From JAICLL01 sp035252155 (GTDB lineage: Bacteria; Planctomycetota; Planctomycetia; Pirellulales; JAICIG01): 12,184 bases of DNA. Positions 6,671 to 12,184 of this stretch are shown one piece after another. The stretch lies in assembly GCA_035252155.1 (NCBI GenBank), contig DATFDL010000156.1, positions 1 through 12,184 on the forward strand, given 5' to 3'. Every line of letters starts with the position of its first letter. Positions within the stretch are counted from its first letter, which is position 1. The notes under the pieces were generated by a model. The model was given only the letters and a program-made list of their open reading frames with translations. It had not been told where the DNA came from and ran no database searches. The translations under genes were made by a program, and so were the position numbers.

Positions 6671-8860
6671 CTAGCATATCAGCCGCCAGCAGCGGTGAAT
6701 GCGGCGATTGCGAAAATCTTCGGGCACGGTCTGACGGCTGATCTCGCGAATCGAGAATTGCGGCAACGCGGGCTCGTCGAGCTTAAACCGCCGAAAATTC
6801 GTCGAGAAATAGATGACGCCGCCGGGCGACATCAATTCCGCCAGCCGCGTGAGCAGCTCGAGATAGTCGCGCTGCACGTCCCAGACGCGCTCGGTCTTCT
6901 TGCTGTTTGAGAAGGTGGGCGGATCGACGACTGCCAGGTCATAAACCGCGCCTGGCCGATGGTACTTCAGGAAACTCAGGGCGTCGTCGCGGACGAAGCG
7001 ATGCTTCTGGCCGGCCAACTTGTTCAGTTCCAGGTTGTCTTGGGCCCACTGTATATAAGTGTTCGAGAGATCGACCGTAGTCGTCGCCGACGCGCCGCCG
7101 GCCGCGGCATAGACAGTGAACGAGCCGGTATAGCCGAAGAGGTTCAAAAACCGCTTGTCGGCCGCGGCCTCGCGGACCATCATCCGCGTCTGGCGATGAT
7201 CGAGAAATAGCCCGGTGTCGAGATAGTCGGAGAGGTTGACGCGAAAGCTCAATCCGCCTTCATGCACCACGGAGGTTCGTCCCTGCTCAGCGAACCGCTC
7301 ATACTGCGCCAGCCCAAGCTGCCGCTCGCGGCGCTTCATAAAAACATTGACGCGCGGCACGCCGAGCACTTCACCCGCCGTCTTGGCCATCAAGTCGAGC
7401 CAGTCGGCATGTTCGGCCGGGCCGCGGTCGTGCGGGCGATCATACTCGGCCAGATGCAGGCAATCTTCATAGCGATCGACCACCAGCGGAATTTCGGGCA
7501 CGTCGCGGTCGTACAGCCGATAGCAGGTGATCCCGCGTTTGGTCGGCCAGCGCCGCAAATGCCGCGCGCGGGCCGAGAGCCGGCGGCCGAAGAGCGCGGC
7601 TTGCTCGCGGGCCTTTGCGGTTAAGCCGCCGAAGGCAGGACGGGGCCGATTTTGGATTTTGGATTTTTGATTTTCGATTTGGGGATCGCTAACTGGCGCG
7701 GGTTCTACGGCGGCCTCGCCTTCGTCGATCGGCGTGCCGGGGCGGGGACCGTGGAATTGGTAATAGGTGCATTCGATTCGCGCGTTGTAGAGCTTGCGGC
7801 GGCGATCGGCGGTGCGACCGACGAGCTTCTCGAAGTCAGGAAACGCCGTCAGGATGTAGTGCGACCATGTTTTCAGCCGCCGCAGCACCAACGGCATCGA
7901 GGCGTAAAGCTCTTCGAGCTCGTCGGCGTGGCCCATTCGTTCGCCGTAGGGTGGATTGCAGATCAGGCATCCGTACTCCTTGCTGCTGGCGAGATCGCGA
8001 AAGTCACGTTGCTGGAAGTGAATTTGTTCTGCAACGCCCGCCTGCTGAGCGTGATAGCGGGCGAGACTCAAAGCTTCTTCGTCAACATCCGTGCCGATGA
8101 TTCGCACTGGCAAATCAGGCTTCGCTAGATCGCGAGCTTCTTGCCGTGCCTCGTGCCACAGTTTTTGCGAAATAGCCGCCCAGGCTTCGGCGGCGACGCC
8201 GCGACGGAGGCCGGGGGCCAGATTGCGACCGATCAGCGCGGCTTCGATCGGAATCGTCCCCGAACCGCAAAAGGGATCGAGCAAAGGCCGGTCGGGCCGC
8301 CAAAAACTGAGCATCACCAGCGCCGCGGCCATCGTTTCTTTAAGCTGTGCCTCGCCGACCAATCGTCGATAGCCCCGCTTGTGCAGGCTCGGCCCGCTAG
8401 TGTCGAGCGTGAGCGTGGCGCGGTCGTCCAACAACGCCACCTCGACCGTATATTGAGGGCCTATTTCAGGAAGTGTCGTCGCATGATGGGCCTGCTTGAG
8501 CTTTTCGACGATCGCTTTTTTGACGATCTTCTGGCAGGCCGGCACGCTCGAAAGCTGCGACTTGACGGAGCGGCCATTCACCGGAAAGGCCGCGTCGGCG
8601 GGCAGCCAGTCGTGCCACGGCAAGTCGAACGTTTGGTCGAAAAGCTGGCCGAAATCAGTCGCCTCGAAAGAGCCAAGTTGCACCAGCACGCGGTCGGCGC
8701 AGCGCAGCCACAGGTTGGCGCGGCAGACGGCTGCTTCGTCGCCAGCAAAGGCGATTCGTCCCGTCTGCACGATCCGCGGCTCGTAGCCCAGCGCTTTCAG
8801 TTCGCGGGCCACCACCGCTTCCAGCCCGACGGCCGACGTGGCGAGTAGATTGAGGTGCAT
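6671..8860 (-). CDS. rlmKL: Bifunctional 23S rRNA methyltransferase RlmKL (m2G2445 / m7G2069)
   Basis: The 729-residue protein is a fusion of the two enzymes that methylate 23S rRNA at G2445 (RlmL half) and G2069 (RlmK half) during 50S assembly. It is close in size to E. coli RlmKL (702). In order: an N-terminal ferredoxin-like part and THUMP domain (about 5-155); the RlmL methyltransferase with SAM-binding LLDPFCGSG (193-201) and catalytic-site NPPYGER (302-308); a linker (about 368-412); and the RlmK domain with NLFGYTGSFTVYAA (573-586), a VDLS motif (596-599) and DPPTFSNSK (646-654). The linker holds the segment SDPQIENQKSKIQN (391-404), encoded by unusually AT-rich DNA (see repeat entry). 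ATG 8860 is preferred; a TTG two codons upstream is possible. No clear Shine-Dalgarno is seen. It is divergent from the glycosyltransferase gene. Confidence 0.92.
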   Translation of the reverse strand: MHLNLLATSAVGLEAVVARELKALGYEPRIVQTGRIAFAGDEAAVCRANLWLRCADRVLVQLGSFEATDFGQLFDQTFDLPWHDWLPADAAFPVNGRSVKSQLSSVPACQKIVKKAIVEKLKQAHHATTLPEIGPQYTVEVALLDDRATLTLDTSGPSLHKRGYRRLVGEAQLKETMAAALVMLSFWRPDRPLLDPFCGSGTIPIEAALIGRNLAPGLRRGVAAEAWAAISQKLWHEARQEARDLAKPDLPVRIIGTDVDEEALSLARYHAQQAGVAEQIHFQQRDFRDLASSKEYGCLICNPPYGERMGHADELEELYASMPLVLRRLKTWSHYILTAFPDFEKLVGRTADRRRKLYNARIECTYYQFHGPRPGTPIDEGEAAVEPAPVSDPQIENQKSKIQNRPRPAFGGLTAKAREQAALFGRRLSARARHLRRWPTKRGITCYRLYDRDVPEIPLVVDRYEDCLHLAEYDRPHDRGPAEHADWLDLMAKTAGEVLGVPRVNVFMKRRERQLGLAQYERFAEQGRTSVVHEGGLSFRVNLSDYLDTGLFLDHRQTRMMVREAAADKRFLNLFGYTGSFTVYAAAGGASATTTVDLSNTYIQWAQDNLELNKLAGQKHRFVRDDALSFLKYHRPGAVYDLAVVDPPTFSNSKKTERVWDVQRDYLELLTRLAELMSPGGVIYFSTNFRRFKLDEPALPQFSIREISRQTVPEDFRNRRIHRCWRLIC
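7648..7688. repeat. AT-rich intergenic-type repeat inside the rlmKL linker
   Basis: This run is built from GATTTTG/GATTTTT/GATTTTC units (GATTTTGGATTTTGGATTTT and onward) and is strikingly AT-rich within a GC-rich gene. It resembles short 'AAAATCCAAAATC' repeats I recall from intergenic DNA of planctomycetes and other environmental bacteria. It is read in frame as QIENQKSKIQN in the flexible linker between the RlmL and RlmK domains, so it leaves both catalytic domains intact. Confidence 0.7.
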
Positions 8861-8886
8861 TGTCAAATGGCGGATGTGACGGTGCG

Positions 8887-8896
8887 TTATTATATT
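8887..8896 (+). promoter_or_regulatory. AT-rich -10-like patch in the rlmKL/glycosyltransferase divergent region
   Basis: TTATTATATT stands out in the 69-bp GC-rich gap and contains TATTAT and TATATT. No -35 element with proper spacing is seen: the TTGTCA at 8860-8865 is about 22 nt away. It is a plausible -10 region for the glycosyltransferase gene only. Confidence 0.3.
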
Positions 8897-8929
8897 GGCG
8901 TGGGATCAATCGTCCCAGGCCGCAACCGG

Positions 8930-10147
8930 ATGCACGTTCTCTTTGTCCATCAGAATTTTCCGGCGCAGTTCGGGCATATCGCCGCCTATCTGGTCCAGCG
9001 CAAGGGATTTCGTTCAACGTTTGTTTCGCAACAGCCGCCCGGTAACGAGGGCGGCGTCAAACGCATTCAATATCAGCTTCGCGGCGGGGCCACGCAGCAA
9101 ACGCACTATTGCAGCCGCAGCTTCGAAAACGCCATCTGGCATTCGCACGCCGTGTTCGAGGCGCTGCAGGCGCGGCCCGACATCAAGCCCGATCTGGTCG
9201 TCGGGCATTCCGGCTTTCTCTCGACCACGTTTCTGCGCGAGCTGTACGACTGCCCGATCGTTAACTATTTCGAGTACTACTATCATACGCGCGGGACCGA
9301 CATGGATTATCGGCTGGATTTTCCGTATCCGGCCCTTAATCACTTGCGGGCGCGGGCCCGCAACGCCAGCCTGCTGATGGACCTGGAAGAATGCGACGCG
9401 GGCTACAGCCCCACCCATTGGCAACGCGGCCTGATGCCGCGGACATACCAGCACAAGCTGCGCACCATCTTCGACGGCGTCGATATCAACCTGTGGCGGC
9501 CGCAGACCGGCGTGCCGCGGCAATTCGGCGACCGCGTCATTCCCGACGACGTGCGAATCGTCACCTATGTCTCGCGGGGCATGGAAAGTATCCGCGGCTT
9601 CGATATTTTTATGAAGGCGGCCAAGCTGCTGTGCCAGCGAAGGCGCGACGTGCTGTTCGTCGTCGTGGGCGAAGACCGCGTCTGCTACGGCGGCGACCTG
9701 GAATTCACCGGCGGAAAATCGTTCAAAGAGTGGGTGCTCGCCGGTGATGACTGCGATCTATCGCGGTTCATCTTCACCGGGCTACTGCCGACTCCGGCCC
9801 TCGCGCAACTATTTTCGCTCAGCGACCTGCACATTTATTTGACAGTGCCGTTTGTGCTTTCGTGGTCGTTGATGGACGCTTTGGCGTGCGGGGCGACGGT
9901 TCTGGCCTCGAACACTGCCCCGGTGCGCGAGATGATCGAGCACGACCGCAACGGCCTGCTGGTCGATTTTTTCGACGTCGAGGGCCTGGCCGACGCCGCC
10001 GAGCGGGTGCTCGACGCACCAGGAGATTACAGCCGGCTGGGGCAGGCCGGGACCGAGATGATCCGCCAGCAGTACAGTCTCGACGTCTGCCTGCCACGGA
10101 TGCTCGATCTGTACGAGGACGCTTGTCACGCGCCTCGGGGCGGGTAG
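8930..10147 (+). CDS. GT4-type glycosyltransferase
   Basis: The 405-residue protein has the two-domain GT-B layout. The N-terminal part opens with MHVLFVHQNFPAQFGHIAAY (1-20), typical of the 'glycosyl transferase family 4 group' domain, and includes NYFEYYYHTRGTDMDY (112-127). The C-terminal part is a GT1/GT4-like nucleotide-sugar domain with IFDGVDINLWRP (180-191), VTYVSRGMESIRGFD (211-225), FTGLLP (282-287) and the donor-site region PFVLSWSLMDALACGATVLAS (307-327). In that last segment the usual Glu of the GT4 EX7E motif is replaced, with Asp316 where Glu is common. Such enzymes add sugars to surface polysaccharide or lipid, or to glycoprotein, in the cytoplasm. Acceptor and donor are unknown. 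The ATG at 8930 matches the family start; an upstream reading from 8855 overlaps rlmKL and is unlikely. No signal peptide is seen. Confidence 0.85.
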   Translation: MHVLFVHQNFPAQFGHIAAYLVQRKGFRSTFVSQQPPGNEGGVKRIQYQLRGGATQQTHYCSRSFENAIWHSHAVFEALQARPDIKPDLVVGHSGFLSTTFLRELYDCPIVNYFEYYYHTRGTDMDYRLDFPYPALNHLRARARNASLLMDLEECDAGYSPTHWQRGLMPRTYQHKLRTIFDGVDINLWRPQTGVPRQFGDRVIPDDVRIVTYVSRGMESIRGFDIFMKAAKLLCQRRRDVLFVVVGEDRVCYGGDLEFTGGKSFKEWVLAGDDCDLSRFIFTGLLPTPALAQLFSLSDLHIYLTVPFVLSWSLMDALACGATVLASNTAPVREMIEHDRNGLLVDFFDVEGLADAAERVLDAPGDYSRLGQAGTEMIRQQYSLDVCLPRMLDLYEDACHAPRGG

Positions 10148-10283
10148 GGGTCGGAGGTCAGAGGTCAGGGTTGAAATCGCAGACGGTAATTCTTTTCCGT
10201 CGCCCCTTCTCCGTGTCTCCGTGTCTCCGTGTCGCCCTCTCGCCGTGTCGTCCCTGACCTCTGACCTCTGACCGCCGACCCCT
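10146..10283. repeat. Inverted repeat with CTCCGTGT microrepeats between convergent genes
   Basis: The left arm AGGGGTCGG[A]GGTCAGAGG... (10146-10170) is the reverse complement of the right arm 10252-10283, except for one substitution and an extra GGTCAGA unit in the right arm. The loop contains CTCCGTGT three times in tandem (10209-10232), followed by degenerate copies. It fills the gap between the stops of the convergent glycosyltransferase and QueD-like genes, so the stem could act as a two-way transcription barrier. No T-tracts flank it. Confidence 0.75.
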
Positions 10284-10285
10284 GC

Positions 10286-10762
10286 CTAGCCCGTCGTCTC
10301 GTACACCGCCGATTGGCCCTCGCATTCGTCGACCTCGATGCGCACTCGCTCGGGCGCCGTCGTCAGCTCGGCCAGCAATCGGCGGGCGATGTATTGCGCC
10401 AGCATTTCGGCTGTGGTGTTGGGCACCGGCAACAGCATGCAGTCGCCGCGCGGAAAGACCCAGCGGCGGTCTTCGAAGGTGGCCTCAACCGAGCGCTCGT
10501 CGGCCGTGATCTTGATTTGATCATGGTCGGTCGGCAAAAGCACCCGATGGTCCAACTCGGCCACAATCGCCCGCAACGTATCGCGCAGGGCGATGAAATC
10601 GATGACATAGTGGTTCTCGTCGAGCGGTCCGAACACCTCGGCGGTGACGCGGTAGTTATGCCCGTGCAGCCGCTCGCAGATGTTGCCATTGAACGTAATA
10701 AAATGAGCTGCGCTGAAGACCAAATAGTCTTTGGTCAGTCGAACATGATAACTTTCGGGCAT
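10286..10762 (-). CDS. 6-carboxytetrahydropterin synthase / 6-pyruvoyltetrahydropterin synthase family protein (QueD-like)
   Basis: The 158-residue protein belongs to the T-fold PTPS/QueD family, which acts on dihydroneopterin triphosphate in queuosine, tetrahydrobiopterin or folate pathways. Zinc ligands are His20 (FSAAH), His33 and His35 (CERLHGHNY, 29-37). Cys29, three residues before HGH, fits the QueD catalytic position. Asp71-His72 (ELDHRVL) complete the usual catalytic group, and Glu146 (EVDECEG) is in place for pterin anchoring. It is longer than E. coli QueD (about 120 residues) because of an insertion at about 80-112. Glu30 sits at the position that defines the PTPS-III folate branch, so both signatures are present and the product cannot be assigned. 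No queC/E/F or folE neighbour is in the window. A TATAGT box at 10769-10774 (minus strand) ends 6 nt before the ATG, which may mean a leaderless or very short leader transcript. Confidence 0.85.
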   Translation of the reverse strand: MPESYHVRLTKDYLVFSAAHFITFNGNICERLHGHNYRVTAEVFGPLDENHYVIDFIALRDTLRAIVAELDHRVLLPTDHDQIKITADERSVEATFEDRRWVFPRGDCMLLPVPNTTAEMLAQYIARRLLAELTTAPERVRIEVDECEGQSAVYETTG

Positions 10763-10801
10763 ACCTTGACTATACGAATTCCGACGGCGACGGCCAGCTT
10801 C

Positions 10802-10877
10802 GTGGAACGGAATTTATTCCGTTCTTGTAGTTAAACCCCAGCCAACGCCGAGGAAAACGGCATAAATTCCGTTCTAC
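10802..10877. mobile_element. 76-bp MITE-like element with 16-bp terminal inverted repeats
   Basis: GTGGAACGGAATTTAT (10802-10817) and the reverse complement of 10862-10877 (GTAGAACGGAATTTAT) differ at one position. Each end is itself nearly palindromic: GAACGGAAT/TT/ATTCCGTTC at 10805-10824 and an imperfect copy at 10856-10874. No open reading frame is present, and no target-site duplication is obvious. It looks like a non-autonomous dispersed element in the gap upstream of the riboswitch promoter. I recall similar 'GAACGGAAT..ATTCCGTTC' repeats from planctomycetes, unverified. Confidence 0.65.
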
Positions 10878-10898
10878 GACACGCTGCCGAAAATTTTT

Positions 10899-10927
10899 TT
10901 GACAGCCCTCGGTTTTCGACCTAAAGA
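10899..10927 (+). promoter_or_regulatory. Putative sigma-70-type promoter for the riboswitch transcript
   Basis: TTGACA (10899-10904), a 17-nt spacer and TAAAGA (10922-10927) would start RNA near 10934, about 50 nt before the c-di-GMP aptamer and about 310 nt before the ATG. The -35 is exact, the -10 is weak, and AAGAAT at 10924-10929 is an alternative. Confidence 0.45.
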
Positions 10928-10932
10928 ATCTA

Positions 10933-10973
10933 CAGAGGAGTTTGTTACGCCCGTTCGCGGTGTGGCTCCTCTG
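10933..10973 (+). other. Leader hairpin with UUCG tetraloop upstream of aptamer
   Basis: CAGAGGAG (10933-10940) pairs perfectly with CTCCTCTG (10966-10973). Inside lies CCG-TTCG-CGG (10951-10960), a small hairpin with the very stable UUCG loop. It would lie at the predicted 5' end of the transcript and could stabilise the RNA or influence aptamer folding. Confidence 0.5.
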
Positions 10974-10982
10974 GAGCAAGTC

Positions 10983-11059
10983 GATAAAGGCAAACCGGTC
11001 GCGAGGCCGGGACGCAAAGCCATGGGACTCGCCTAGCGAGTCCGCCAGGCCGCCGAAAT
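10983..11059 (+). ncRNA. Cyclic di-GMP-I riboswitch (GEMM motif)
   Basis: The conserved GEMM-I core is present in order. It has GGCAAACC (10989-10996), then the P2 hairpin CCGGTC-GCGA-GGCCGG (10995-11010) with a GNRA tetraloop, as in the Vibrio Vc2 structure, where that loop docks with a receptor in P3. Next is GGGACGCAAAGCC (11009-11021). A perfect 8-bp P3 stem follows (11025-11032 with 11036-11043, loop CTA), and then the 3' GCCAGGCCGCCGAA segment (11044-11057), which closes the junction. This class binds the second messenger c-di-GMP at the three-way junction and usually controls motility, biofilm, adhesion or extracellular-protein genes. It lies about 187 nt before the ATG of the His-rich exported protein. 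Whether c-di-GMP turns the gene on or off cannot be told. Confidence 0.92.
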
Positions 11060-11060
11060 T

Positions 11061-11094
11061 GCAACCCTTGCACCACGTGCAGTTGGGCGGTTGC
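11061..11094 (+). promoter_or_regulatory. Nested hairpin after aptamer, candidate expression platform
   Basis: GCAACC (11061-11066) pairs with GGTTGC (11089-11094). Within it, TGCAC (11069-11073) pairs with GTGCA (11077-11081). It starts one nucleotide after the aptamer's 3' segment, where an expression platform would be expected. No U-run follows, so a Rho-independent terminator is unlikely. Control by Rho, RNA stability or a long-range change in folding are possibilities. Confidence 0.4.
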
Positions 11095-11245
11095 GATGTC
11101 GGTTTCTGATTACGATTTACGGCTCCTTTCTCGGCGTCTTCGCCGATCCGGATGTCTCCGGCCCGTCCGCGTCGTCCGTGACCCGTGCTTCGTGCACCGG
11201 TCGGTCGGCAATCGGGCGTTTCTCACTTCTTGAAAGGGTGTCTTC

Positions 11246-12058
11246 ATGTCCAAAGCGATCCGTTCGCGTTACGGCAGAAATCGGCTGCGAACCGCCCGGT
11301 TCGAGCGTCTGGAAGGACGCGAAGTGCTCTCGGCCGACACCGGCCTGGGCAATCTCGCCGCGGTGGGCCAGGCCATTGCCGCCGAGATGTCGCAGCTCAC
11401 CGCGCCGCAAACGTTCGACCTGTCGATCACCGGCACCCAAGTGAGCTACAGCCCCTTGGGCTTGCCGTCGGAGATGAAGGGCAACCTGTATCTGAACGGC
11501 GGCGCCACCTCGATCGGCACCTACGATGAAACCCTGACGCCTATTCTCATGTCGCTTTCGCCCGAAGCCCCGCCGCAGTTCGTCGGCACGATGGGCGTCG
11601 CGACCTTCGATTTCAACCTTTCCTTCGGCTCGACGCCGATTACGGTCGGCTCGGTTACCACCCACGACACCTCGTTCATCGAAGGCGTCGGCGCCAGCGG
11701 CCAACTGCTGGTCGGCAGTTCCGGCACGATCACGGCCAGCACGGGCATCTGCACCGGGCTGACCGGCGGCTTTGCCAGCCACAGTGTGGTGAGCATGGGC
11801 GCCGCTTTCGCAATGCAGACTTCGGTTCATTTCTCGGTTCAAGACAGCCTGGGAGTCAACATGAGCAGCACGCTGAACGGTTTGGCCACGATCGACGGAT
11901 TTGCCGCCGGCAACGCCGGCCAAAGTTGGGACGGCAGCGCCTGGACCGGAGGCGGCGACAACGATCACGGCCATCACGGCGAGCATGATCACCATCACCA
12001 CGCGGTCGATCACGTGTTTTCATCGCTCGACAACTTGTGGGACGACGACCGGGCGTGA
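11246..12058 (+). CDS. Exported histidine-rich-tail protein under c-di-GMP riboswitch control
   Basis: The family is not recognised. The 270-residue protein starts with a basic segment and FERLEGREVLSAD (19-31), matching the planctomycete LEPR-XLL-like N-terminal motif found on large secreted or surface proteins. It therefore probably leaves the cytoplasm, although no classical hydrophobic signal peptide is seen. The middle (50-225) is rich in Gly, Ser, Thr and alternating hydrophobic residues, suggesting an all-beta domain (for example FDFNLSFGSTPITVGSV, 121-137). The tail (238-270) is highly unusual: nine histidines fall in residues 241-256 among Asp and Glu, followed by acidic LDNLWDDDRA. 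This suggests divalent-metal binding. AAAGGG lies 7 nt before the ATG (11233-11238). The long leader with a GEMM riboswitch implies control by c-di-GMP. Matrix, adhesin or metal-scavenging roles are guesses. Confidence 0.75.
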   Translation: MSKAIRSRYGRNRLRTARFERLEGREVLSADTGLGNLAAVGQAIAAEMSQLTAPQTFDLSITGTQVSYSPLGLPSEMKGNLYLNGGATSIGTYDETLTPILMSLSPEAPPQFVGTMGVATFDFNLSFGSTPITVGSVTTHDTSFIEGVGASGQLLVGSSGTITASTGICTGLTGGFASHSVVSMGAAFAMQTSVHFSVQDSLGVNMSSTLNGLATIDGFAAGNAGQSWDGSAWTGGGDNDHGHHGEHDHHHHAVDHVFSSLDNLWDDDRA

Positions 12059-12075
12059 GGCTGGGGGCTAGAGGG

Positions 12076-12167
12076 CTCTGTAGGGAACGCCCTCCGTGGC
12101 GTTCCGAGATCTGCGATTCGGCACTGGTCCACCCCCCACGGAACGGCACGGAGTCCGTTCCCTACAG
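12076..12167. repeat. Palindromic pair of 31-nt dispersed repeats
   Basis: 12076-12106 is identical, in inverted orientation, to 2807-2837. 12137-12167 is a direct-orientation copy of 2805-2835 with 3 mismatches. Between them lies CTGCGATTCGGC (12111-12122), also present at 2779-2790. The two arms could form a long hairpin 17 nt after the stop of the His-rich protein gene, perhaps helping to end transcription. Confidence 0.85.
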
Positions 12168-12184
12168 ACCTCGAACAATGCGTT

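Noticed and set aside
10209..10232. CTCCGTGT repeats as a CRISPR array
   Set aside because: Units are 8 nt, contiguous and without spacers; this is a microrepeat.
10770..10979. Small minus-strand open frame over the MITE-like element and the leader
   Set aside because: It spans an inverted-repeat element and the riboswitch promoter region and shows no domain or conserved start signal.
11061..11110. Intrinsic terminator following the riboswitch
   Set aside because: A stem is present but no U-run follows, so it is kept only as a possible expression platform.
11117..12013. Minus-strand open frame of 298 codons opposite the His-rich protein
   Set aside because: Its composition is a mirror of the plus gene. 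The plus frame has a Shine-Dalgarno, a planctomycete leader motif and a riboswitch upstream.
11963..12013. Poly-histidine stretch as a vector-derived tag
   Set aside because: The histidines are interspersed with Gly, Asp, Glu, Ala and Val, are followed by a natural acidic C-terminus and lie in GC-rich host-like DNA.

Overview
The window reads as chromosomal DNA of a GC-rich planctomycete, most likely of the Pirellulales type. The evidence is a secreted protein starting with the planctomycete LEPR-XLL-like leader (residues FERLEGREVLSA), a small membrane-anchored leucine-rich-repeat protein of a kind common in that phylum, a neutral-ceramidase-like secreted hydrolase, a cyclic-di-GMP-I riboswitch, and intergenic DNA packed with short dispersed repeats. 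The phylum call rests on gene style and recall, not on a database search.

Layout, left to right. A 50-nt almost perfect palindrome (27-76) precedes a small BON-domain gene (135-443, +). Converging on it is a nagA-type N-acetylglucosamine-6-phosphate deacetylase (453-1625, -), which is divergent from a sugar phosphate isomerase/epimerase-like TIM-barrel gene (1688-2509, +). A repeat-filled gap of about 350 bp (2510-2856) follows. Next is a secreted protein of unknown function with an internal domain duplication (2857-4251, -), divergent from a secreted ceramidase-like hydrolase (4485-5846, +). Then come an LRR protein (5978-6565, -) and a fused 23S rRNA methyltransferase, RlmKL (6671-8860, -), whose inter-domain linker contains an AT-rich stretch resembling an intergenic repeat. 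A GT4-type glycosyltransferase (8930-10147, +) diverges from rlmKL and converges on a QueD/6-pyruvoyl-tetrahydropterin-synthase family gene (10286-10762, -).

The most interesting part is the right end. A 76-bp MITE-like inverted-repeat element (10802-10877) is followed by a putative promoter (10899-10927), a leader hairpin with a UUCG loop, a well-formed c-di-GMP-I (GEMM) riboswitch (about 10983-11059), a further nested hairpin, and then a 270-residue exported protein (11246-12058) with a histidine- and acid-rich tail. This suggests that an extracellular, possibly metal-binding protein is switched by the c-di-GMP lifestyle signal. The last 130 bp repeat modules seen at 2779-2837.

Most genes alternate in strand and look like single transcription units rather than one large operon. 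No CRISPR array, tRNA, rRNA or intact transposase gene was seen.
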